64,000 bases of DNA, from assembly GCF_002843385.1 (NCBI RefSeq), contig NZ_MVDE01000024.1, forward strand, positions 1 to 64,000, written 5' to 3'. The DNA comes from Labilibaculum manganireducens (GTDB lineage: Bacteria > Bacteroidota > Bacteroidia > Bacteroidales > Marinifilaceae). The position numbers and the translations under genes are program-made. Positions 17,105-26,028 of this stretch are shown here, in pieces; positions within the stretch are counted from its first letter, which is position 1; the number at the start of each line of letters is the position of its first letter. A model generated the notes under the pieces. That model did not search any database. It saw only the letters and a program-made list of their open reading frames with translations, and had not been told where the DNA came from.

Positions 17105-19234
17105 TTACTGATTAAATCCATAACCATTGCTTATTCCTGAATTCTCTAAAATCGTAGAATTCAATGGAACCATATAAACCGGAGGATTTCCTGCGCTATA
17201 GTCAGCATCACTATAACCTTTAAAAAGATCTGTTGAGTAATCTGCAGCATTAGCTACAATATCAGCCCCCCAGTTTGTTTGAACATATCCATCAGCCTCA
17301 AGAGCCAATGCTTCAGCGCTTCCAGGTGCGATATAATTGAACAATCCTTTGATAGCTACGTTAGTTTCTGGTCCATTAACAGTTTTGCCAATCTCAGTTG
17401 CAAGACTTTGCCAATCGTCATATTGTCCTCTCCAACCAGGGAATAATACAGGATCTGTTTCGTCTACACATTGCGTAGTCAAACGATAACCATGAGTTGC
17501 TTTTGCATCAACCATTTTAGTCCAAATATACATTGGCATTTGGTTGCCATTCTCAAATTGATAATATCCATTAGCCTCTAAACCACTAATAATAGTAGTC
17601 ATCAATTCTCTGTTATCTACTATTGCTTTAGGTAGTTTACCAGTACGAATAAGATCATAACGACGCATTCCTTCTCCGCCAAATTCTAATTTACGTTCTT
17701 CCAAAACAGCATTGTAAACGCTGCCAGCTTTTGCAATAAAACCGTTTAAATCGGCATCTGCAGGTGATGTAAATGCACGATTGTGTACTTTCTCTAATTC
17801 TGTTCTCGCAGGACCATCATTACCTAAAGCTGCCTCAACCTCAGCAAGCATCAAGATAACATCTGATACACGCATGTATGGGCAATTAATTCCAGATTTA
17901 CGTGATTTCGCAACATATGGACTAGTCATACGGTTCTCATCCCATTTATTATTAGCAATTCCACCGTGTGATTTCGAACCAGGAATCCAGTCAATCATTT
18001 TTTCAGTACCATCTCCTTTACTTGCTGTTACTGCTACAGTAACATCACGTCGCAAATCTTTAGGATCGAAAGAACCATAATAATAATGTGCCTGGAAACG
18101 TGACTGAGCATAACTTTTTCCAGGGAAAGCTTTTGAACTACCACCATCCGAAGGACGACCAAATGCATAAGGACGTTCTGAATAGTAACCATACTCTTCC
18201 GGAATCTCATAGATAGACTCTTTCGATAGTTGTTCGCCAGTCATCATCATCTGAAATACGTATTGGAATGGATTCCCAAATTCTTGTCCAGCTCCTCCGG
18301 CAGAACGTGGATCACTTGTAATTAAATAAGCAGAACCAGAATTTTCTACACATTTAGTCAGATATGTTTTAGCAATATTGAAATAATCCTGCCAGTTAGA
18401 ACGACGGGAATAAACTGCTCCATCCTTTTCAGTTCCCATAGTCTCAAATGAAATTACACTTCCATCCAATTTTTTGTAGAAATCACTTCCAAGATCAGTA
18501 CGACGGGTAGCATAACCTCCGGCATAAAGGCACATACGTCCGATTAATCCCTGTACATAAGTTCGGGTCATTACATCAGCATTGTTTCCTCCCTCACCAA
18601 CTCGGTACATATAAGGCTCTACCTTCATCAATTGGTTGATGTGATATTCATAAATTTCATCACGAGAAACAAGACCTTTTTTCTCTGTATCACTTACAGA
18701 AAGTACGTGAGGTACATCACCATAAAAGCGACACAATTCAAAATATGCAGTAGCTCTCAGTGCAACAGCTTGTCCGTATATATCCGACAATTCAGTCACT
18801 TCTCCACTACTCATCATTGCCTCAAAATCACTTGTTCCTTCAAACGCCTCAATCAAAGAGTTCGTTACTGACACAATCCCATAAAGAGCTGTCCAAGCTT
18901 TTTCACTATCCGTAAATGAAATGTCAAAACTTGAAGTTCCTCCTGGATAGAAATATTCAGGAACGTGACGTGTTTGTGATGAAAATGTTTCCGGATGATG
19001 TTCAACATCAGAACCGACAACTGCAAGATCGTAAAAAAGACCATTAGAGTGCACATATGCATTACCTCTCCATTTTTCGTATGCATTCAGTAAAGCTCCC
19101 TTTGCAGAAGTAGCTCCTGAAAATACAAATTCAGAATCTACAACCGAAGGAGAAGATGTATCTAAAAATTCTTCGCAGGAATTAAGCGATAAGGTGAATA
19201 CACCAATAATTGCTATAATTAATATTTTTTTCAT
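17105..19234 (-). CDS. susD: SusD/RagB-family outer membrane glycan-binding lipoprotein
   Basis: The protein of about 709 residues has a lipoprotein signal (MKKILIIAIIGVFTLSLNSC; acylated Cys20). SusD family landmarks follow: ALRATAYFELCRFYGDVPHV, YVQGLIGRMCLYAGGYA, ARTELEKVHNRAF, and RKLEFGGEGMRRYDLIRTGKL. It would form the lid of the SusCD transporter that binds pectic oligosaccharides at the surface. The open frame extends to 19288, but the Met at 19234 starts the signal peptide, 40 bases after the susC stop. It is longer than many SusD proteins (500-650), with insertions between residues about 330 and 480. Confidence 0.93.
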   Translation of the reverse strand: MKKILIIAIIGVFTLSLNSCEEFLDTSSPSVVDSEFVFSGATSAKGALLNAYEKWRGNAYVHSNGLFYDLAVVGSDVEHHPETFSSQTRHVPEYFYPGGTSSFDISFTDSEKAWTALYGIVSVTNSLIEAFEGTSDFEAMMSSGEVTELSDIYGQAVALRATAYFELCRFYGDVPHVLSVSDTEKKGLVSRDEIYEYHINQLMKVEPYMYRVGEGGNNADVMTRTYVQGLIGRMCLYAGGYATRRTDLGSDFYKKLDGSVISFETMGTEKDGAVYSRRSNWQDYFNIAKTYLTKCVENSGSAYLITSDPRSAGGAGQEFGNPFQYVFQMMMTGEQLSKESIYEIPEEYGYYSERPYAFGRPSDGGSSKAFPGKSYAQSRFQAHYYYGSFDPKDLRRDVTVAVTASKGDGTEKMIDWIPGSKSHGGIANNKWDENRMTSPYVAKSRKSGINCPYMRVSDVILMLAEVEAALGNDGPARTELEKVHNRAFTSPADADLNGFIAKAGSVYNAVLEERKLEFGGEGMRRYDLIRTGKLPKAIVDNRELMTTIISGLEANGYYQFENGNQMPMYIWTKMVDAKATHGYRLTTQCVDETDPVLFPGWRGQYDDWQSLATEIGKTVNGPETNVAIKGLFNYIAPGSAEALALEADGYVQTNWGADIVANAADYSTDLFKGYSDADYSAGNPPVYMVPLNSTILENSGISNGYGFNQ

Positions 19235-19274
19235 ACCTAATTTAATTATCAAATTAACAATAATATTCCTCATA

Positions 19275-22200
19275 TTAGAAAGTAACATTTACTCCTAAAG
19301 TGAAAGTTTTTGCACGGGGATATGCACCCCAGTCCATATTAGTTGTTGGGAATATTTTCAAACTGCTAAAAGCGCTGCCTGCACTCTTTGGAGTTGTATT
19401 CACCTCTGGATCTACTCCTGAATAACCTGTTATTGTAAATAAATTATTACCTGTGAAGTATACACGGATTCTTTCAATTCCTATTTTTTGAGAGGCCAAC
19501 TTTGGAACATTATATCCCAATGTTACTGTTTGTAAACGCAAATAAGATGCATCTTCAACAAATGTAGAATAGGTTACACCATTCTCATTGTAAGGTAGAG
19601 CATATTTAGCATTTGCATTTAATGCTTTTAATGCAGCAGGATCAGTTACAGCTGCCAAATCTCCAGAAGAATTAACGTCATAAACTTTATAAGCGTCTTT
19701 TACAAAGGCTAAACGGTTCGCACCAATACTAGCATCTTTATTTCCATAACTACTTACCAAAGCTGCGGCATTGTAGATTTTTCCACCCAAAACCCAGTTC
19801 ATATTAGCACCTAAATCAAAATTTTTATATCTTAAATTTAAGTTAATTGACCCTGTATGTTTTGGTGTTGCTTCTCCCAATTCTGTATAATCCTCAGCAT
19901 CAACAGTTCCACTTTTATCTACATCTTTCAATTTAACAGCACCTGGGAAAGCATTCTGACCATCGGCAACATTAAACGGATTTGGATAACTTCCTGTAAA
20001 ACCTGTATCAAAATCAGCAATTCCGTCTTTTAGTGTATAAATACCATTTGCATAGTTAAAATCATCAACCTTATAGAATCCTTCACTTACATAACCACGA
20101 ATCACTCCTACTGATTTGCCTTCAATAAGTGCATAATCATACGCAGGCTTAGTAGCTGACGAAGCCCAATTAGAAGCATATTGATATTGATCAGTGTTTT
20201 TAAGATTATCAATATTGTTTTTGTTATAGTTGTAGATAAGATTTACTCCAAAATCCCAATCATCAGAACGAATAATATCGACTCCAACAGAAAGCTCGAC
20301 CCCTTTATTTGAGGTTTGTCCAAAATTTTGGTATTGGTAAGAATATCCTGTTGTATTGTCAACTGGAACAGCCATTAATAAGTCTTTAGTTGTGTTCCAA
20401 TAAACTTCAGCAACCCCATAAATACGGTTGTTGAACATTCCATAGTCAATACCTAAGTTTCTGGAAACAGTTGTTTCCCATTTTAAGTCTGGATTAGGAT
20501 AAAGACCTGATGGCTTGTAATAAGATCCAATACTACCGTTAATAGGATAATGAATATCACTGCTGCTACCACTTTCCCATGTTTCTTTCCATAATGAAGA
20601 GCTGATATTATCGCTGCCCGAAGCACCATAAGATACTCTTAATTTAAGGTTATCTAACCAATCCCTTGTGCTTTCCAACATAGGCTCATCAGAGATACGC
20701 CATGCAGCAGCTACTGCCGGGAAATATCCCCATCGATTGTTTGAAGCAAATTTAGATGAACCGTCAGCACGAACTGTAGCTGTAAAAAGATATCTGTCTT
20801 TTAATGAGTAGTTTGCACGACCAAAGAAAGACAATGAATGTGAAGGAGTTCCAACAGTGTTTAGTGGAGTTAAAGTTTCACCTGTTTGAATTAAACCTGT
20901 TGTTGTCTTATAATCAAAATTTTCAGGATATCCCTTACCTTTAACTTCTAAAGTAGTAGATTTCGATTTTAAAATTTCATTACCCAACAAAAAAGACAAT
21001 TTATTTGATTCTCCTAAATTAAATTCATAATTCAGAGTTGTAACTGAACGAAAACTTTCCGCGCCTTTTCTTTTTATGGTTGCAGTTTTATATCCATTGG
21101 TCAATCCATCTTCGTAGTAATTACTTTCATCATTAACTCTGGTAAATCCTACCTCACTACGAGCTTTAAGTCCTTTTATGATCTCCCATGTTAATCCAGC
21201 AAATCCACGTAAGTTTTGTGATTTTGTAATATTTGTAATATCATTAATTAAACCAATAGGATTACTACTTTCATCGATGTTTGCATCACCATTACCAAAA
21301 CTGGAAGAAACATCGGTATAATCAACACCACCTAATGGATTGTCAATTGGACGAAACCAGTAAGCTGAAGAAATTAGAGACCCTCTACCATTGGTATTAC
21401 CTTCTTTTCCACTTAATTCTGATTCTGAATAACGAAGATCAAAATCTACTTTTAAATTTTCAGCTAATTCCTGATCAATTTTGAAAGAAGCATTTGAACG
21501 CTCATAACCTGAATTAATCTTGATACCTTCATCATTTAAATATCCAACAGAAGCAAATACTTTTGTTTTTTCAGTTCCACCAGACAAACTAATAGTATGA
21601 CTTTGAGTAAATGCAGTACGTAAGGCATCATCGGTGTAGTTATGAGCCTTTACATTAGCGTAATCAGCATAATGATTACCATTGGCACTTCCTAACCCGA
21701 AATATTCAGCTATTCCGCTTCCATAACTAGCACCGTAAGCAGTAGCATAAGCCCATGTATGATTCACATATTCCTGTGCAGATAAAGTTTCAAGTGATTT
21801 TGCTACACTTTTAACCTGTGTGTACCCGCTATAAGTTACTTGAAGCTTTCCTGCTTTACCTTTTTTTGTAGTAACCAGAATAACACCATTTGCTCCACGG
21901 GCACCATAAATTGCTGTTGAAGATGCATCCTTTAACACATCAATAGATTCAATTTGATCTGCAGGAATTTCAGAAATAGAACTTACTGGAAAACCATCAA
22001 CAACAAATAGAGGATCGTTGGATTGAGTAATAGAACCTCCTCCACGAATTTTGATAGATACGTCAGCACCAGGACGCCCATCCTGACTAACCACATTTAC
22101 CCCCAACAAACGACCTTGTAATGCCTGAGCAACATCTGGTACAGAGATAGCTGCTAAATCTTCACCTTTAACCGAAGCTACAGCCCCCGTAAGATCTTTC

Positions 22201-22565
22201 TTTTTAACAACCCCATAACCAATAGCCACAATTTCTTCCAATTGTGTAAATGCTTCCTGCATCACTACATTAATTTCAGATCTTCCAGATACTGGAATTT
22301 CTTGTGTCTCCATTCCGATAAAAGAAACTACAAGTACATCTGATTGAGCATTTGGTAATTCTATTGAATAAATTCCATCAATACCTGTAATTGTACCAAG
22401 GCTTTGGTTGCCTTTTACTGTAACAGTTACTCCTGGTAATGGAAAATTTGTTCCATCAGTAACCTTTCCTGTTACTTTTTGTCCATAGCTATCAAGACTG
22501 CAAAATAGCAGCACAAAAAAGCCCAGCATAAAAAGTTTGCTAATTTTATTCAGATTTTTCTTCAT
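19275..22565 (-). CDS. susC: SusC/RagA-family TonB-dependent outer membrane transporter
   Basis: The 1096-residue protein has a signal peptide and an N-terminal CarboxypepD_reg-like domain (KVTGKVTDGTNFPLPGVTV). The TonB box region, plug domain (GRPGADVSIKIRGGGSI, DPLFVVDGFPV, IESIDVLKDASSTAIYG, GANGVILVTTKKGK) and a C-terminal barrel ending YPRAKTFTLGVNVTF follow. It imports oligosaccharides across the outer membrane with energy from TonB, paired with SusD encoded 40 bases downstream. It is preceded by 278 non-coding bases, so it probably has its own promoter; TTAATTTG on the minus strand at 22671-22664 is a weak -7 candidate. Confidence 0.95.
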   Translation of the reverse strand: MKKNLNKISKLFMLGFFVLLFCSLDSYGQKVTGKVTDGTNFPLPGVTVTVKGNQSLGTITGIDGIYSIELPNAQSDVLVVSFIGMETQEIPVSGRSEINVVMQEAFTQLEEIVAIGYGVVKKKDLTGAVASVKGEDLAAISVPDVAQALQGRLLGVNVVSQDGRPGADVSIKIRGGGSITQSNDPLFVVDGFPVSSISEIPADQIESIDVLKDASSTAIYGARGANGVILVTTKKGKAGKLQVTYSGYTQVKSVAKSLETLSAQEYVNHTWAYATAYGASYGSGIAEYFGLGSANGNHYADYANVKAHNYTDDALRTAFTQSHTISLSGGTEKTKVFASVGYLNDEGIKINSGYERSNASFKIDQELAENLKVDFDLRYSESELSGKEGNTNGRGSLISSAYWFRPIDNPLGGVDYTDVSSSFGNGDANIDESSNPIGLINDITNITKSQNLRGFAGLTWEIIKGLKARSEVGFTRVNDESNYYEDGLTNGYKTATIKRKGAESFRSVTTLNYEFNLGESNKLSFLLGNEILKSKSTTLEVKGKGYPENFDYKTTTGLIQTGETLTPLNTVGTPSHSLSFFGRANYSLKDRYLFTATVRADGSSKFASNNRWGYFPAVAAAWRISDEPMLESTRDWLDNLKLRVSYGASGSDNISSSLWKETWESGSSSDIHYPINGSIGSYYKPSGLYPNPDLKWETTVSRNLGIDYGMFNNRIYGVAEVYWNTTKDLLMAVPVDNTTGYSYQYQNFGQTSNKGVELSVGVDIIRSDDWDFGVNLIYNYNKNNIDNLKNTDQYQYASNWASSATKPAYDYALIEGKSVGVIRGYVSEGFYKVDDFNYANGIYTLKDGIADFDTGFTGSYPNPFNVADGQNAFPGAVKLKDVDKSGTVDAEDYTELGEATPKHTGSINLNLRYKNFDLGANMNWVLGGKIYNAAALVSSYGNKDASIGANRLAFVKDAYKVYDVNSSGDLAAVTDPAALKALNANAKYALPYNENGVTYSTFVEDASYLRLQTVTLGYNVPKLASQKIGIERIRVYFTGNNLFTITGYSGVDPEVNTTPKSAGSAFSSLKIFPTTNMDWGAYPRAKTFTLGVNVTF

Positions 22566-22752
22566 TTAGATAAGTTTAGTAAAAAATTAGAATACACTTT
22601 AATATATTTGATTAAGATTAGAAATTTCATATTCACAGCATTTTTGAGCTATCAATTCCTACTCAAATTAAGTTTAATAAACATCAGAACATTTTTTGCA
22701 GGTTGCCTGCCACGCTCTTTATGTCAATCTCTAACGTTTGCGCCAACGGTCT

Positions 22753-22780
22753 AACGAACAGTTTAAGGTTCGTTTTTTTT
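22753..22780 (+). terminator. Terminator-like hairpin on the plus strand upstream of susC
   Basis: AACGAAC and GTTCGTT form a 7-bp stem followed by a run of eight T on the plus strand. Both flanking genes run on the minus strand, so it would end an antisense or short plus-strand transcript, or it may be part of a decayed repeat. The T run is on the wrong side to terminate the GH105 transcript. Confidence 0.4.
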
Positions 22781-22843
22781 CATAATACACATATACTCTT
22801 GTTTCCCAGTCTAAATATTGACATAGACAAGTGAAAATCACAG

Positions 22844-24031
22844 TTATTTATTCAGTTCAATTGCAGCCAAAATAAAAGGTGCAATTCCTTTAGGATCATT
22901 TACAACCCTCTTCTCTCTAATATAATATTCAAAAGAACCATCTCTGTATGGATTGCCACCCAAACCGCAACCTCCACAAATATCCTTCATCTTTATTCTT
23001 CCATTTTCATCCGTACTAATAAGGTTTTTAATAATAGAATCGAATACAGAATTGGCTATGTCCTGATATCCTTTATCAAGATATCCCTTGGATACCCCTT
23101 TGGCAAACGCGTAGCAAAACATTGCAGAACCAGAACCTTCCAGATAATTCCCCTCCCGGTTACCCTGATCAAGAACCTGATACCATAACCCACTATCTTT
23201 ATCGCGTACCTTCAGCAAGGCTTCACAACTATTTTGAAGAAGCGCAATAAGCTTATCCCGATCCTTGTGATTCTCAGGCAAATAATCTAAAACATCAACA
23301 ATAGCCATAACGTACCACCCCATAGATCTGCTCCAAAAATTAGGTGCACAGCCTGTTACTTTATTACTCCATCGCTGTTCACGACTTTCATCATAAGCGT
23401 GATATAACAAGCCAGTCTTTTCATCTAAAGTTTTTTCATAGATTAATTCAATCTGTAAGCATACCTCATCAAATAGTTCCGGAGTATTGAATTCCTTTGC
23501 ATATTGAGCTAAAAATGGAGAAGCCATATATATCCCATCCAACCACATTTGATTCGGATAGACTTTCTTATGCCAAAAGCCACCACTTTTGGTTTTTGGA
23601 TGATTTTGCATTTGCTCTACAAATGAGTAAAGTGCTTTGCGGTACTTTTCTTCACCAGTTCTTTTGTAAAGAGTAATAATATTCTTAGCTGGATTTATAC
23701 GGTCAATATTATACTCCTCTATTTTATAGCCTTTTACACCGCCATCTTCCTGGACAAAATAATTCACATAATCTTCCATATAACGGGAATATTTTGAATC
23801 AATGTCTCCTAAATGATCGATCGCCTGTCCTAAAAAAGCAATATCGTATTGCCATTTTACAGTTTTAGGATTTAAATAATGAATAAGGCTATCCGATTCC
23901 CTCATCACCTCATCGGCCATTTTTACTGACCATTTTTGCACCTCTTCCTTTTGATTATTTCCCGTTGCAGATGGCTTAGACTTACAACTGGCAAAAACCA
24001 ATAAGATGATTATAAATGAAATGTTTTTCAT
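22844..24031 (-). CDS. Unsaturated rhamnogalacturonyl hydrolase, GH105 family
   Basis: The protein of about 395 residues has a lipoprotein signal (MKNISFIIILLVFASC). The (alpha/alpha)6 barrel of the GH88/GH105 clan shows FWHKKVYPNQMWLDGIYMASPFLAQYA, GLLYHAYDESREQRWSNKVTGCAPNFWSRSMGWYVMAIVD and LDQGNREGNYLEGSGSAMFCYA. The Asp in YPNQMWLDG is the expected catalytic residue. It hydrolyses the unsaturated uronic acid from pectin-derived oligosaccharides after lyase action. The Met at 24031 (not the longer frame from 24073) gives the signal peptide and is the ATG at the end of intercistronic element copy C. GH28 lies upstream in the same direction. Confidence 0.9.
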   Translation of the reverse strand: MKNISFIIILLVFASCKSKPSATGNNQKEEVQKWSVKMADEVMRESDSLIHYLNPKTVKWQYDIAFLGQAIDHLGDIDSKYSRYMEDYVNYFVQEDGGVKGYKIEEYNIDRINPAKNIITLYKRTGEEKYRKALYSFVEQMQNHPKTKSGGFWHKKVYPNQMWLDGIYMASPFLAQYAKEFNTPELFDEVCLQIELIYEKTLDEKTGLLYHAYDESREQRWSNKVTGCAPNFWSRSMGWYVMAIVDVLDYLPENHKDRDKLIALLQNSCEALLKVRDKDSGLWYQVLDQGNREGNYLEGSGSAMFCYAFAKGVSKGYLDKGYQDIANSVFDSIIKNLISTDENGRIKMKDICGGCGLGGNPYRDGSFEYYIREKRVVNDPKGIAPFILAAIELNK

Positions 24032-24127
24032 ATGATTATAATTTGTTTTTATTTGCCATATGGAACTTACCATGCTGAAATAATCATCCCCCTGTGTGTC
24101 AAAATATCCCTGTCATGGACGTTTCAT
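24029..24127 (-). repeat. Intercistronic element copy C (between GH28 and GH105)
   Basis: This copy has the same ends and core as copies A and B: ATGAAACGTCCATGACAGG at its minus-strand 5' end, then GATGATTATT, CATGGTAAGTTCCATATGG, and AAATTATAATCATATG at its 3' end, where the last ATG starts the GH105 gene. It starts 7 bases after the GH28 stop and fills almost all of the gap. Confidence 0.75.
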
Positions 24128-24134
24128 AAGTGTT

Positions 24135-25733
24135 TTATTTTTTCACAGCAGTTTGCGTATTCTTTTCCATATCACTCTTAATGATATTCCCTTTTTCTGT
24201 CAAAAACGGCACATCACCTTCAACCAATAAATCTACACCTGAAAGAATATTATTTATTACAAATAGATTTGTTACCGACTGATTGCCTTCAATAAAAACA
24301 GGCAATTCTGTTGGTTGAAAACAATTATTAACCAATATATCAGAGCAATTATCCAACTTTATCACCGATGCATCGGCGGACAAACTATAAACGGTTAGAT
24401 CGCTGATCTGTATTTTTTCCGAATGATTAAATTCAATTGCATTTCCATTACTCACAGAAAGGCGAATATTTTTCATATCAATATTAGAAGCGTAATCACC
24501 TGTAACACCTGTTTTCGCATCTATCTGAATATCGTTAAAGCTTATTTGCTCAGCCGAACGTTCTTTCAATCCATAAATAGCAATGCCTTTATTAGCATTA
24601 GTCATTCTAATATTTGACAGATACACATTCCGAATAGCCGGAGTTCGGTCTGAAACCGGTTCCTCCGGTGTTTCATGATAATGCATATTAATCATCACAC
24701 CTTCTCTTAACATGTTGTGCATAATAACATTTGAAACCCGAACATCCTCAACAACACCACCTCTTCCTCTCATGGTTTTAATACGGATACCTCTGTCGGT
24801 TCCCTCAAACACGCAATTTGAAATAGCAACCCTACGCACGCTGCCAGACATTTCGCTGCCAATTACAACACCTCCATGCCCGTTAAGCATGGTACAATTT
24901 GAAATTGTAATATTTTCTGTTGGTCTGTTCGCATCACGGCCATCAGCATCACGGCCTGATTTAATTACGATACAGTCATCACCAACACTAATGTGGCTGT
25001 TACTGATTCTTACATTTCTGCATGATGAGGGATCAATTCCATCTGTATTAGGTGAGTCTCCCGGATTCAATATTGTAATTCCATCAATAGTAACATTTTC
25101 TGAAAAAACAGGCATCAAGGTCCAAAAGGGTGGATTTGTAAATGTTACCCCTTCTACCCTTACATTGGTACAATTATATGGCATAAATAAAGGTGGTCGC
25201 AAAAAACTCCCCATGCTTTGCAGATATTCATTCGTTTTAAGCATCTCTGCATTTTCCTTTTTAAATATTGCTTCCCATTTGGTATTGGTTTTCTCTCCTT
25301 CTCTTATGCGTGACCATAAATCCCACCATTTCTTACCATTGCCATCTATCAGGCCCCGTCCCTTAATTGTAACATTATTTGCATTATGAGAATAAATACA
25401 GGATTTAAAATTCCTCACCCGAACTCCTTCCCATCTTGAATCAATCATTGGAAGGTACGCATCAAAATCATCTGAAAATTTAAGAACAGCTCCCGATCCT
25501 ATATTAAGGGTTATATTACTTTTTAATTCTATTGGCCCGCTTAAATAAACTCCTGATGGAATATAAATCTCTCCACCTCCCTGTTCACTCAATTCTGCAA
25601 CAATTTTATTAATAATAGGCGAGCAGTTTACCAAACCCTTACTATCCGCACCTGCATCTTTTAAATCCACAACACTATTCTGCCCAAAAGTTAATTGAGA
25701 AACGAAAAGAAGAAAAACACAAAATAATTTCAT
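24135..25733 (-). CDS. Polygalacturonase, glycoside hydrolase family 28
   Basis: The protein of about 532 residues has a signal peptide (ending LTFGQ) and a beta-helix. All GH28 motifs are intact: NTDG (about 229-232), GDDC (251-254), GHG (285-287) and RIK (317-319). These hold the catalytic Asp pair, the His and the substrate-binding Arg/Lys. It hydrolyses alpha-1,4 galacturonan, or rhamnogalacturonan; exo or endo action cannot be read. The frame extends to 25787, but Met at 25733 starts the signal sequence. It is the first gene of the leftward locus, facing the hybrid regulator with 295 bases between that contain its likely operator. Confidence 0.93.
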   Translation of the reverse strand: MKLFCVFLLFVSQLTFGQNSVVDLKDAGADSKGLVNCSPIINKIVAELSEQGGGEIYIPSGVYLSGPIELKSNITLNIGSGAVLKFSDDFDAYLPMIDSRWEGVRVRNFKSCIYSHNANNVTIKGRGLIDGNGKKWWDLWSRIREGEKTNTKWEAIFKKENAEMLKTNEYLQSMGSFLRPPLFMPYNCTNVRVEGVTFTNPPFWTLMPVFSENVTIDGITILNPGDSPNTDGIDPSSCRNVRISNSHISVGDDCIVIKSGRDADGRDANRPTENITISNCTMLNGHGGVVIGSEMSGSVRRVAISNCVFEGTDRGIRIKTMRGRGGVVEDVRVSNVIMHNMLREGVMINMHYHETPEEPVSDRTPAIRNVYLSNIRMTNANKGIAIYGLKERSAEQISFNDIQIDAKTGVTGDYASNIDMKNIRLSVSNGNAIEFNHSEKIQISDLTVYSLSADASVIKLDNCSDILVNNCFQPTELPVFIEGNQSVTNLFVINNILSGVDLLVEGDVPFLTEKGNIIKSDMEKNTQTAVKK

Positions 25734-25900
25734 ACTTATTAATTTAATACTTACTAATTTCAAATACAATTTATAAACGACCTGCAATAGTCAGCTTTAA
25801 CTTTTTCCTCTCTATCAGAGCGACTAAACATTGGGCATTTACAACGTTTGCAAAATATGTTCTTTTATTTAAACTTATAGATTACATTTTATCTAAAATA

Positions 25901-25939
25901 CGGTGTCAAATCATCAGACCGCAACGGAGACAAATCATC
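25901..25939. promoter_or_regulatory. Direct-repeat operator candidate for the hybrid two-component regulator
   Basis: CGGTGTCAAATCATC (25901-25915) and CGGAGACAAATCATC (25925-25939) match at 13 of 15 positions with a 24-base period. AraC-type DNA-binding domains of hybrid regulators bind such direct repeats as dimers. The site lies between the divergent regulator and GH28 genes. I did not find the motif upstream of susC. Confidence 0.6.
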
Positions 25940-26019
25940 TACACACTCACTATCAATCTATTATGAAATTGAAATTATTGCCTAAATCTTAAAAAATGTA
26001 AAAAAACTCATTAAATTAT

Positions 26020-26027
26020 TATATTTG
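26020..26027 (+). promoter_or_regulatory. TAnnTTTG element directly before the hybrid regulator ATG
   Basis: TATATTTG ends one base before the ATG at 26029. If it is a real -7 element, transcription would start downstream of that ATG and translation would begin at the next Met (26047). No TTTG at the proper upstream distance was found, so this may be chance. Confidence 0.3.
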
Positions 26028-26028
26028 T

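Noticed and set aside
24423-25389. Long plus-strand frames antisense to GH28
   Set aside because: They are antisense shadows of the GH28 coding frame with no domain pattern.
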